This document shows positions 16,781 to 24,034 of a stretch of DNA of 36,785 nucleotides, piece after piece. Position numbers and translations under genes: made by a program. The DNA lies in contig CAJFTW010000024.1 in the NCBI GenBank assembly GCA_904420025.1, positions 1 to 36,785 of the forward strand, given 5' to 3'. The stretch is from Candidatus Pseudolachnospira avium (GTDB lineage Bacteria > Bacillota > Clostridia > Lachnospirales > Lachnospiraceae). Position 1 is the stretch's first letter, and the number at the start of each line of letters is the position of its first letter. Below the pieces are notes generated by a model that saw only the letters and a list, made by a program, of their open reading frames with translations, searched no databases and had not been told where the DNA came from.

Positions 16781-17359
16781 TTACACAATCCCTTTCTCCT
16801 GCTCCAGCTCCCGCAGGGCCAGAATGGTTTTCTGGATGACCTCCTCCAGGGTAGTACCCATCATCTCTACGCCCTGGTTGATGGTCTCCCGGGAGCAGCC
16901 GGCGGCAAAGCTGGGGGTCTTGAACTTTTTCTTCACCGACTTGACCTCCAGGTCCATCATGCTCTTGGAGGGGCGCATAATAGCCACGGCGCCGATGAGT
17001 CCGGTAAGCTCGTCCACAGTAAACAGCACCTTCTCCATGGGATGCTCCGGTTTAATGTCGGAGCCGGTCATGCCGTAGCCGTGGCTGGCCGTGGCGTGGA
17101 TAATGGCCTCGTCTACACCGGCTTCCCGCATGATCTCCTGGGATTTGACGCAGTGCTGGTCCGGATACTTCTCAAAGTCCAGATCGTGAAGCAGGCCTAC
17201 AATCCCCCAGAAATCCACTTCTTCCGGGGCGTATCCCATATCCTTGGCCCAGTAGCGCATCACCGCCTCCACCACCTGGGCATGTTTCAGATGGAACGGA
17301 TCCTGGTTGTACTGGGTTAACAGCTCCCAGGCCTGGTCTCTTGTCATGGTTGTTGTCAT
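16781..17359 (-). CDS. HD-domain phosphohydrolase-like protein
   Basis: A 192-residue protein with the HD-superfamily metal motif: H26 in LKHAQVVEAVMRYWA, H58-D59 in VGLLHDLDFEKYP, H88 in AIIHATASHGYG and D116 in FTVDELTGLI. HD proteins are metal-dependent phosphohydrolases acting on nucleotides or related compounds; the substrate here is unknown. The ATG at 17359 is chosen for a GAAGGT site seven bases upstream; a second ATG four codons later is less favoured. It follows the HAD phosphatase gene by 17 bases and is the last gene of the deoD-rnhA-HAD-HD run. Confidence 0.88.
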   Translation of the reverse strand: MTTTMTRDQAWELLTQYNQDPFHLKHAQVVEAVMRYWAKDMGYAPEEVDFWGIVGLLHDLDFEKYPDQHCVKSQEIMREAGVDEAIIHATASHGYGMTGSDIKPEHPMEKVLFTVDELTGLIGAVAIMRPSKSMMDLEVKSVKKKFKTPSFAAGCSRETINQGVEMMGTTLEEVIQKTILALRELEQEKGIV

Positions 17360-17376
17360 ATCTTTTACCTTCTTTC

Positions 17377-18045
17377 CTATTCTGCAGTTTCCCCTGCGTA
17401 TCGGCGAATCTCCTCCAACAGTTCTCCCGGTGTGTGAACCAGCGGGGCTTCGGTGGCAGCCCGCATTTCGCCTTCCTCCCGAAATCCCCAGAGCACTCCC
17501 ACAAAATCCACGCCGGTGTTTTCCGCCGTCTGAATATCCGTAACCGAGTCCCCCACATAGACAATCTCTTTCCGCTGCACCTGCAGCTGTTCCATACAGC
17601 GGAGCAGGTTGTCCGGCTCCGGCTTCTTCCGGTATCCCGGCAGGTCGCCCACCGCCAAATCCAGCAGCTCCCCAAAATAGAGACGGCACAGCTCCTTTGC
17701 CGCCTTTTCAAATTTATTGGACACCACCGCCAGAAGGAACCCCTCCCGGCGCAGCGCCTCCAACAGGGAACGGATCCCCGGGTAAGGCAGGGTCTGCTCG
17801 GTCATGTGGTCAAAATAATAGGACCGGAAATCTGCCAGGCAGGTCTGCTCTATGTCCTCCGGCGTTCCCGCCGGCACCGCCCGGTGAATCAGCAGGGCAA
17901 CCCCGTTGCCCACAAACTGGCGGACCTCCTCCACGGTGCGCTCCGGAAAGCCCTGCTTCCGCAGCGCTGCGTTGGTGGCCGACGCCAGATCTTCCAGGGA
18001 ATTCAGCAGTGTCCCATCCAGATCAAAAATGACTGCTTTTTTCAT
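17377..18045 (-). CDS. HAD-superfamily phosphatase, phosphoglycolate phosphatase-like
   Basis: A 222-residue haloacid-dehalogenase hydrolase of the Gph/PpaX type. Motif I is FDLDGTLLNS (D8 nucleophile, D10 acid/base); motif II lies in LAVVSNK; motif III and the conserved Lys are in RKKPEPDNLL; motif IV is YVGDSVTDIQ. The cap region between motifs I and II has the size of the phosphoglycolate phosphatase class. Likely substrates are small phosphates such as 2-phosphoglycolate from DNA repair or pyrophosphate; sequence does not settle which. The ATG at 18045 has AAAGGAG upstream. It follows rnhA by 14 bases. Confidence 0.92.
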   Translation of the reverse strand: MKKAVIFDLDGTLLNSLEDLASATNAALRKQGFPERTVEEVRQFVGNGVALLIHRAVPAGTPEDIEQTCLADFRSYYFDHMTEQTLPYPGIRSLLEALRREGFLLAVVSNKFEKAAKELCRLYFGELLDLAVGDLPGYRKKPEPDNLLRCMEQLQVQRKEIVYVGDSVTDIQTAENTGVDFVGVLWGFREEGEMRAATEAPLVHTPGELLEEIRRYAGETAE

Positions 18046-18059
18046 GGTGCGCTCCTTTC

Positions 18060-18533
18060 TTATACACCGGGATCCGTCTGGTGGGGTCCCTGGTCTGCGG
18101 CGGTGGTTGCCAGCCGGTCACACCGCTCATTTTCCGGATGCCCGGCATGGCCCTTGACCCAGTTCCAGCGGATGGTATGGGGGGCTGTCGCTGCCAGCAG
18201 CCGCTCCCACAAATCCACATTTTTTACCGGGTTCGACTTGCCCCGCCGCCAGTTGCTCCGTTTCCATCCATCAATCCAGTGCTCATTAAAAGCATTGACC
18301 AGGTAGGAGGAGTCAGAGTACAAATCCACGGCGCAGGGGCGGTTCAAAGCCTCCAGCGCCGCAATGGCAGCCATCAGCTCCATCCGGTTGTTTGTGGTGC
18401 GTTGGTAACCGCCGGACAGCTCCTTTTCAAAAAGCTGCCCGGCGGCATTGGTGTACTGAATTACAGCACCGTAGCCCCCGGGGCCGTCCGGGTTCCCGCG
18501 GGCTGCGCCGTCTGTAAAAATTTTTACATACAT
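18060..18533 (-). CDS. rnhA: Ribonuclease HI
   Basis: A 157-residue RNase HI that cuts the RNA strand of RNA:DNA hybrids at replication primers and R-loops. The DEDD metal-binding residues are visible: D8 in [13 protein letters not shown]52 in [10 protein letters not shown]74 in LYSDSSYLV and D139 in [12 protein letters not shown]. The family's KGH(A)GH loop is present at about 128-132. Length matches the E. coli enzyme. It begins 17 bases after deoD, with AGGAAGGG as ribosome site. Firm call. Confidence 0.97.
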   Translation of the reverse strand: MYVKIFTDGAARGNPDGPGGYGAVIQYTNAAGQLFEKELSGGYQRTTNNRMELMAAIAALEALNRPCAVDLYSDSSYLVNAFNEHWIDGWKRSNWRRGKSNPVKNVDLWERLLAATAPHTIRWNWVKGHAGHPENERCDRLATTAADQGPHQTDPGV

Positions 18534-18550
18534 AACTTATAAATCCCTTC

Positions 18551-19258
18551 CTACGCCAGCGACAGGGCAATCTCCATCATCTCCCGGAAGGTGGTCTGGC
18601 GCTCCTGGGCTGACAGGGCCTCCCCGGTATACAGATGATCCGAGATGGTCAGAATACACAGGGCCTTCTTCCCTGCGTAGGCCGCATTCAGATACAGTGC
18701 TGCCGCCTCCATCTCCACGCAGGTGACGCCCATCTTCTTCCATATATCATTGTAGTGAGGATCCGCATTGTAGAAGGCATCGGTGGAGAGAATGTTACCC
18801 ACCACCACCCGGGTCCCCTGGGCTTCGGCGGCTTCAACAGCCCTGCGCAGCAATCCGTAGTCCGCAATGGGGGCAAATGTCCCCGGCATTTTGAACTGGG
18901 AGGCATAATTGGAATCGGTGCAGGCCCCCATGCCGATGACCACATCCCGCAGGTGTACCTGGTCGGAAAGGCCACCGGCGGAGCCGATGCGGATGATATT
19001 TTCCACACCATAAAAATGGTAAAGCTCGTAAGAATAAATGCCAATGGAGGGCATGCCCATACCACTGCCCATGACAGAGACCGGCCGTCCCTGATAGGTT
19101 CCGGTATAGCCGAACATGTTGCGCACCGTATTAAAACAGCGAGGGTTTTCCAGGTAATTTTCCGCAATAAACTGCGCCCGGAGCGGATCGCCCGGCATCA
19201 GCACCGTTTGGGCAATATTGCCGGCAACCGCCGCGTTGTGAGGGGTAGGTACTGCCAT
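18551..19258 (-). CDS. deoD: DeoD-type purine nucleoside phosphorylase
   Basis: A 235-residue hexameric-class purine nucleoside phosphorylase, splitting purine (deoxy)nucleosides into base and (deoxy)ribose-1-phosphate in salvage. It shows VLMPGDPLRAQFIAENYLE, NMFGYTGTYQG, VMGSGMGMPSIGIYSYEL, the phosphate-site RIGSAGG, and VTCVEMEAAALYL followed by TISDH, all characteristic of DeoD. The ATG at 19258 is chosen over an in-frame TTG six bases upstream because AGGAGG lies eight bases before it. It leads the deoD-rnhA-HAD-HD transcript. Confidence 0.97.
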   Translation of the reverse strand: MAVPTPHNAAVAGNIAQTVLMPGDPLRAQFIAENYLENPRCFNTVRNMFGYTGTYQGRPVSVMGSGMGMPSIGIYSYELYHFYGVENIIRIGSAGGLSDQVHLRDVVIGMGACTDSNYASQFKMPGTFAPIADYGLLRRAVEAAEAQGTRVVVGNILSTDAFYNADPHYNDIWKKMGVTCVEMEAAALYLNAAYAGKKALCILTISDHLYTGEALSAQERQTTFREMMEIALSLA

Positions 19259-19290
19259 AGTCAAAGCCTCCTGAAATTTTATATTGATTT

Positions 19291-19322
19291 GCCGGAACAG
19301 CGGCAGTCACTGCTTTTCCGGC
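19291..19322 (-). other. Inverted repeat between the coiled-coil gene and deoD
   Basis: A 7-bp stem, GCCGGAA / TTCCGGC, with an 18-base loop that can pair further internally. On the minus strand it is followed by an A-rich rather than T-rich stretch, so it is a poor terminator. Confidence 0.35.
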
Positions 19323-19327
19323 CTCTG

Positions 19328-19726
19328 CTACGCCATTTTTCTTTCACTTTTCAGCTTCTGAACTTCCTTTTCCAGCTCCAGCAGACGTATTTCAAAATTT
19401 TCCCGGTAAATCTTAAGTCCTTCGGCATCCTTTCGATAGTTCTCCAGATTACGTGAAATATCCAGATGTCCTTCCGCAATAATTTTGATTTCTTTGGCAA
19501 CAACATTCTCCAGCGTCAGTTCTATGTTCCGGGTACGGTTGTCTACATCCGCAAGTCTGTTGTCAATACAATTTACTTGGGAACGCAGATCCTTTATCTC
19601 GGACTTCATTTCCTGCATTTCAGACTTCATGCCCTGCATGTCAGACTTCATACCCTGCATTTCGGACTTCATGCCCTGCATGTCGGCCTGTATTGCTGTC
19701 AATATTTCCAGTATTTTTTCGTCCAT
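19328..19726 (-). CDS. Small coiled-coil protein with tandem heptads
   Basis: A 132-residue soluble, highly charged protein. After MDEKILEILTAIQA come four tandem heptads of type MQ(G/E)MKS(E/D), then a continuous predicted coiled coil (IKDLRSQVNCIDNRLADVD and IRLLELEKEVQKLKSE). No signal peptide or membrane helix was found, and one Cys (in VNCID). Similar short heptad-repeat proteins are frequent in Clostridia and have no known function. The ATG at 19726 is set by AAAGGAG; an upstream in-frame ATG at 19807 lacks a site and lies inside the promoter-leader region. It has its own promoter (19796-19824) just after the YitT gene. Confidence 0.8.
   Translation of the reverse strand: MDEKILEILTAIQADMQGMKSEMQGMKSDMQGMKSEMQEMKSEIKDLRSQVNCIDNRLADVDNRTRNIELTLENVVAKEIKIIAEGHLDISRNLENYRKDAEGLKIYRENFEIRLLELEKEVQKLKSERKMA
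19600..19690 (-). repeat. Four tandem ~21-nt units encoding MQGMKSE-type heptads
   Basis: Near-identical 21-base units inside the coiled-coil gene, differing at only a few positions (Glu/Asp and Gly/Glu codons). The DNA-level identity suggests recent duplication or slippage rather than only protein-level selection. Boundaries are approximate. Confidence 0.75.
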
Positions 19727-19795
19727 AAGATACTCCTTTCCGACCGTTGCCGTTACTTCACACAGCCTTGTCCCTGCTCTCCGGAATACCACTCC

Positions 19796-19824
19796 AGTGT
19801 ACCACAAGACCTCGCCGCCTGCAA
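19796..19824 (-). promoter_or_regulatory. Promoter for the coiled-coil gene
   Basis: Minus-strand TTGCAG (19819-19824), 17-base spacer, extended -10 TGGTACACT (hexamer 19796-19801). It begins almost at the stop codon of the YitT gene. Confidence 0.55.
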
Positions 19825-19826
19825 GC

Positions 19827-20705
19827 TCAGCCTTCCAGCTTTTTCAGATAATTCCCGTGGACGGAAGCTTTTTCGTTGGCCACAAAGAAGGCCTCCGGGT
19901 CGTGCCGGGTTACAATATGGTACAGCTGGCTTACCTCATATTTGGAGAGCAGCATATAGAGGATTTCCTCCGACTGTCCGGTGTAGGCGCCTTTGGCCGG
20001 GATCACCGTAATACCTCGGTGCATGGTCTGCATGATTTCTTCCTTCATTTCCCGGCTGAATTTTTTGCTGATAACGCGTACTTCTACATTGATATTTTGG
20101 GTGTGGGTCCGGTCGATCGCTAGGGAACTGGCTACCGCCGCAATCACCGAGTAAACCACCACCTGCATGTTGAAGAAAAACAAGCAGCAGAGGTATACCA
20201 CCAGGTTAATGCCCAGATTAATTTTTCCCACACTGAAATCGCCTTTTTTCTGGATGATCATCAGGCCTACCATTTCCGAACCGCCGGCAGAGGTACCTGC
20301 CTGGAGCACCAGGCCAATGCCGTAGCCGCTGAGATAGCCTCCGATGATGGCGGAAGCCAGTGTGTCCTCCGCCAAAAGCGGTGCCGTGGGAATGGGCACG
20401 AAGGAGAATAGGACTGTCATCAAAGTTGTGCAAATAAGGCTGGAAAAAAAGAAGCGTTTCCCAATCATCTTAAAGGCAATCAGATAGATGGGGATATTGA
20501 ATACATACAGGATAATACCAGCAAAATCGAAGCTTCCCAGAGGAATATGGAGCACATCTGCCACCAGGGTACGCAGCAGCTGGCTGACACCCATCAGCCC
20601 ACCGGTATACAGGCCGTAGGGGACCAGAAACAGGTTGATCCCCAGCACATAGAGAAGGGTCCCCACCAGCATACGGCCCCAGTTTTTTCTGCTCATCAGT
20701 TTCAT
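19827..20705 (-). CDS. YitT-family membrane protein with DUF2179 domain
   Basis: A 292-residue protein with five or so membrane helices in the N-terminal two-thirds: MLVGTLLYVLGINLFLVPYG, a segment around IILYVFNIPIYLIAF, SSLICTTLMTVLFSFV, GLVLQAGTSAGGSEMVGLM, and INLVVYLCCLFFF. The C-terminal cytoplasmic DUF2179 domain contains QNINVEVRVISKKFSREMKE, RGITVIPAKGAYTGQ and DPEAFFVANEKASVHG. The family is often annotated as a transporter of unknown substrate. The ATG at 20705 has GAGGTG upstream. An in-frame ATG at 20780 would make an almost leaderless message from the predicted start point and is less likely. The promoter is embedded in the spoIVA terminator. Confidence 0.92.
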   Translation of the reverse strand: MKLMSRKNWGRMLVGTLLYVLGINLFLVPYGLYTGGLMGVSQLLRTLVADVLHIPLGSFDFAGIILYVFNIPIYLIAFKMIGKRFFFSSLICTTLMTVLFSFVPIPTAPLLAEDTLASAIIGGYLSGYGIGLVLQAGTSAGGSEMVGLMIIQKKGDFSVGKINLGINLVVYLCCLFFFNMQVVVYSVIAAVASSLAIDRTHTQNINVEVRVISKKFSREMKEEIMQTMHRGITVIPAKGAYTGQSEEILYMLLSKYEVSQLYHIVTRHDPEAFFVANEKASVHGNYLKKLEG

Positions 20706-20788
20706 TTGGCACCTCACATCCAAGTCACTTTCCGGAAATCCCCACTCCGCAGGGACTCTCCATACCGTACAAAAAGCCATCTTTTCCC

Positions 20789-20817
20789 ATTATAAAAAAG
20801 CACCCCAGGGCTGTCAA
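20789..20817 (-). promoter_or_regulatory. Perfect-consensus sigma-A promoter for the YitT gene, inside a terminator
   Basis: Minus-strand -35 TTGACA (20812-20817), exactly 17 bases, -10 TATAAT (20789-20794). The -35 starts in the loop of the spoIVA terminator hairpin, and the first T of the -10 is the last T of its T-run. This predicts transcription start near 20782 and a leader of about 75 nt. Confidence 0.85.
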
Positions 20818-20828
20818 CCCTGGGGCGC
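20794..20828 (-). terminator. Rho-independent terminator of spoIVA
   Basis: On the minus strand GCGCCCCAGGG pairs with CCCTGGGGTGC (one G-T wobble) across a seven-base loop, followed by six T. It lies about 80 bases after the spoIVA stop. It overlaps the YitT promoter. Confidence 0.85.
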
Positions 20829-20905
20829 TTTGTCGAATAATCGAAATTTCTTCGTGAAATTTCTTTCGGAAAGAAGGAATTTGGGCGGGAAGAATCCGCC
20901 TGCTT

Positions 20906-22381
20906 TTATAGAATAATGCAGATCATCCCGTTGCTGTTGGTATTCACAATTTTCTGCAGGGCCTTCTGGAGCTTCTGCTGGCAGTCCTCGCTCATGCCGG
21001 CGGTCTTGGCCTGGATGCCTTCACCTACAATCTGGCCGATGGACTTGCCGAAAATGTTGGTGTCCCAGATCCCCTCCTCACTCTGGTTTTCCGAATCCTT
21101 TATGTACTGGACCAGGTCCCCGGCCTGCTCCTCGCTGCCCACCAGAGGGGATATTTCCGTGCGGATTTCTGCCTGGATCATGTGGATGGATGGGGCGGAG
21201 GCCCGCATCCGCACGCCAAATTTGCTGCCCTGCTTGACAATCTCCGGCTCCTCCAGCCGGATCTCGCTGCGGCTGGGGATCACAATGCCATAGCCCTTGC
21301 AGCGCACCTCTTCCATGGCACTCTGAAGCCGGTCGTACTCCTCCCGCTTTTCTGAGAGTTCCTTCAGAGATCGGATCAGTTCCTGCTCCCCGCCGATGGG
21401 CATGCCTGCGAACTCGCTGAGGATCCGGTAATAACACCCCTCTTCCGTCTCCACTTCATAGTGGACGCTGCCGTCCGCCAGGGATACATCCGTTACAGAG
21501 ATGGAGGCAATGTCCTCATCGGAAAGCTCCGGGCAGGAGCCTGCCACATCCCGCATTTCAGAGACGCGGCCCAGGATGTCCCGGCAGAACCCGGTAACCT
21601 TCTGCTTCAGGCTGTGGGAGATGGGAAGGAGCTCCATCCATTTGGGGATGTGGAAGGCCAGCACCGCCACCGGGAATTCCATGAGCACCGCCTCCAGAAT
21701 CCGTTTCACATCCTCCGCCTTCAGCTGTTCGCAGCTCACCGGCAGCACCGCCACCCCGTATTTTTCTTCCAGGGAGGCAGCCAGCATCCGGGTTTCCTCC
21801 GAAAGCGGCCGGGAGGAATTGAGCAGCACCACAAAAGGTTTCCCCAGCTCCTTCAGCTCCCGGACGGTTTTCTCCTCCGCCGCCAGGTACGCCTCCCGGG
21901 GCAGTTCGCCGAAGGAGCCGTCTGTGGTCACCACAATCCCGATGGTGGAGTGGTCTGCAATCACCTTCCGGGTGCCAATCTCCGCTGCCTTGACGAAGGG
22001 GATCTCATACTCAAACCACGGGGTTTTTACCATCCGCTCTTCCCCGTTCTCCTCATGGCCGGCGGCACCCTCTACCATGTAGCCCACGCAGTCGATGAGG
22101 CGCACCTTAGCCTGCAGCTCGCCGTCCAGCTTCACCTCCGCCCCATCCTTGGGGATGAACTTGGGCTCCGTGGTCATAATGGTCCGGCCCGCAGCACTCT
22201 GGGGCATCTGGTCCCGGGTCCTCTCCCGCTCCGGCTCATCCTCCATGGCAGGGAGCACCAGCTGCTCCATAAAACGTTTGATGAAGGTGGATTTCCCCGT
22301 CCGCACCGGCCCCACCACCCCGATGTAGATCTCACCGCCGGTCCGGGCCTGTATATCTTTATAAACGTGAAAACTGTCCAT
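20906..22381 (-). CDS. spoIVA: Stage IV sporulation protein A, spore coat basement ATPase
   Basis: A 491-residue SpoIVA, almost exactly the B. subtilis length. It is a cytoskeletal ATPase that polymerises around the forespore to form the base layer of the coat. The N-terminal P-loop is GVVGPVRTGKSTFIKRFME (Walker A 24-31), followed by SAAGRTIMTTEPKFIPKDGA. The C-terminus ends NSNGMICIIL, the conserved tail that interacts with SpoVM in B. subtilis. The ATG at 22381 follows an AGGGGG site; an in-frame TTG two codons earlier is too close to it. It has its own leader and a possible mother-cell promoter (22410-22439), and a strong terminator. Confidence 0.98.
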   Translation of the reverse strand: MDSFHVYKDIQARTGGEIYIGVVGPVRTGKSTFIKRFMEQLVLPAMEDEPERERTRDQMPQSAAGRTIMTTEPKFIPKDGAEVKLDGELQAKVRLIDCVGYMVEGAAGHEENGEERMVKTPWFEYEIPFVKAAEIGTRKVIADHSTIGIVVTTDGSFGELPREAYLAAEEKTVRELKELGKPFVVLLNSSRPLSEETRMLAASLEEKYGVAVLPVSCEQLKAEDVKRILEAVLMEFPVAVLAFHIPKWMELLPISHSLKQKVTGFCRDILGRVSEMRDVAGSCPELSDEDIASISVTDVSLADGSVHYEVETEEGCYYRILSEFAGMPIGGEQELIRSLKELSEKREEYDRLQSAMEEVRCKGYGIVIPSRSEIRLEEPEIVKQGSKFGVRMRASAPSIHMIQAEIRTEISPLVGSEEQAGDLVQYIKDSENQSEEGIWDTNIFGKSIGQIVGEGIQAKTAGMSEDCQQKLQKALQKIVNTNSNGMICIIL

Positions 22382-22409
22382 AAACAACCCCCTCGTATAT
22401 ACTGGTATA

Positions 22410-22439
22410 AATATATACAGGGGGGCCTTTGTCTATGAC
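22410..22439 (-). promoter_or_regulatory. Possible sigma-E (mother-cell) promoter for spoIVA
   Basis: Minus-strand -35-like GTCATAGA (22432-22439), 14-base spacer, -10-like TATATATT (22410-22417), in the gap after the CLC gene. The fit to the published sigma-E consensus is partial, but the spacing and the known sigma-E control of spoIVA support it. Confidence 0.45.
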
Positions 22440-22462
22440 AGTTTTTCCCGGTTCCGTATGGT

Positions 22463-24034
22463 TTATTCCTCACTGTCCCCGTAGATCAGGCGGCCGATAT
22501 AGGTGCTGTCGTCCGCATACTGGTCCCGGGCAATGAGCACCAGCAGCTCATCTCCTGCCTCAATCACCGTATCTCCCTTGGGCGTCAGGGTGCGCCCCTC
22601 CCGGATCAGCGAGGCCACCAGGCAGTTCCGGTGCCAGGGGATCTCCCGGATCCGTTTTCCCTCCACCGGGCTTCCCACTGGCACCAGGAAGGAATCCAGC
22701 ACCTTCTCCGCCCCAGCCTCCGGCTCCGGCGCCTGGGGCTGTTTTGCTAGAATACGCTCCAGAAGAGAACTGTAGATGGGCGGAACTCCTAGAAGGTTGG
22801 CGGTCAGGTAAGAGAGGATGCTCACCGCCACCACGTCAATGAGGCAGGTCATACTGCCGGTCATCTCCGCGATCAACACAATGCCGGTGATGGGCGCCCG
22901 TACAATGGAGGCAAAAATGCCGGCCATGGCAAGGATAATAAACTTGTCCATCCGGTCTGCCGGAAGCCCCAGCAGCGGGATCACAATGCTCCCGAAAATA
23001 GCGCCGATATAGGAGCCCAGCACCAGCATAGGGAAAAAGATGCCGCCCGGGGCCCCGGATCCAAAGCTGGCTACGGAGAACAGGAATTTTACCGCCAGCA
23101 GGAGGCAGAGCACCGGCAGGGCGGGGGCACGGTCCAGCAGCAGCTCCACCATAGCATGGCCGCCTCCCAGCACCTGGGGCAGCAATACAGCCAGCACGCC
23201 GGCCAGCAGGAAAGGAATCCATATTTTGGCTAGCCGGGGGAGCTTTTCCATCCACTCCTGCCCTTTGACCATCACCCGGTTGTAGAGGGCACCGGCCACT
23301 CCCAGCAGGATCCCCAGGATCACCAGCAGCCAGTAATTCTTCAGGTTCATCAGCGGGGATTCGTAGGAGAACACAGTGGACTGGCCAAAGCACAGCTTGG
23401 ACAGGTAGTCGGCGGTGACCGCCGCCACAATCCCCACGGCCAGCACCTTGCGGTCGAAATTGTGATGGATCTCCTCCAGCACAAATAGAATCCCGGCCAG
23501 AGGCGCGTTGAAGGCCGCTGCCAGCCCAGCCCCGGCCCCGCAGGAAATCAGATGCCGTTCCTTGGTAATATCCACCTTCCGCAGCCGGGCCAGCCCTTTG
23601 GCCGCCATGGCCCCCAGCTGAATGGAGGGGCCCTCCCGGCCCAGGGAAAGGCCGCCGGCAATGGCCAGGGTCCCACCTGCCAGCTTAGCCAGGATCACCC
23701 GCCACCACTTGGGATCCAGGTGTCCCCGTACCTCCCCGGAAACCTGGGGAATCCCGCTGCCGCCTGCCATGGGCTCCCAGGCGGCAATTTTTCCCACCAC
23801 CAGCCCCAGCAGCAGCAAAAACACAAACCATAGGATCATCCGCAGCCCGCCTCCCCGGATCCAGTCCACGGCGGCAAAGAGGAAGCTTTCCGCTTCCCCC
23901 AGGAGGAAACGGTATACAATCGCGGCAAGGCCTCCCAGTAATCCAACCAGGAGGCCGTAAAACACGTAGAGAAGGCTGTCTGTCCGCCGCTGCTCCAGCT
24001 GCCGCAGCGTGCTTGTATGCTTATCGTTCTTCAT
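22463..24034 (-). CDS. CLC-family chloride/proton antiporter with C-terminal RCK_C (TrkA_C) domain
   Basis: A 523-residue CLC protein. The anion-pathway motifs are visible: GGSGIPQV, the gating glutamate in GREGPSIQLGA, and SGAPGGIFFPMLVLG. A pair of glutamates in LFVLEEIHHNF is at the place of the E. coli internal proton glutamate, so coupled Cl-/H+ exchange rather than a passive channel is likely. After the last helix, residues about 440-515 form a TrkA_C-type cytoplasmic domain (SPVEGKRIREIPW, DTVIEAGDELLVLI). The ATG at 24034 overlaps the stop of the solute-binding protein gene (ATGA), with no strong ribosome site of its own, so translation is coupled. Whether the two products work together is unknown. 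Confidence 0.95.
   Translation of the reverse strand: MKNDKHTSTLRQLEQRRTDSLLYVFYGLLVGLLGGLAAIVYRFLLGEAESFLFAAVDWIRGGGLRMILWFVFLLLLGLVVGKIAAWEPMAGGSGIPQVSGEVRGHLDPKWWRVILAKLAGGTLAIAGGLSLGREGPSIQLGAMAAKGLARLRKVDITKERHLISCGAGAGLAAAFNAPLAGILFVLEEIHHNFDRKVLAVGIVAAVTADYLSKLCFGQSTVFSYESPLMNLKNYWLLVILGILLGVAGALYNRVMVKGQEWMEKLPRLAKIWIPFLLAGVLAVLLPQVLGGGHAMVELLLDRAPALPVLCLLLAVKFLFSVASFGSGAPGGIFFPMLVLGSYIGAIFGSIVIPLLGLPADRMDKFIILAMAGIFASIVRAPITGIVLIAEMTGSMTCLIDVVAVSILSYLTANLLGVPPIYSSLLERILAKQPQAPEPEAGAEKVLDSFLVPVGSPVEGKRIREIPWHRNCLVASLIREGRTLTPKGDTVIEAGDELLVLIARDQYADDSTYIGRLIYGDSEE

Noticed and set aside
19600-19690. Tandem 21-base units as a CRISPR-like array
   Set aside because: The units are contiguous with no spacers and are in frame within a coding sequence with heptad periodicity.
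20829-20905. Two copies of GAAATTTC and small hairpins after spoIVA
   Set aside because: Short and AT-rich, no consistent larger structure; the real terminator is at 20794-20828.
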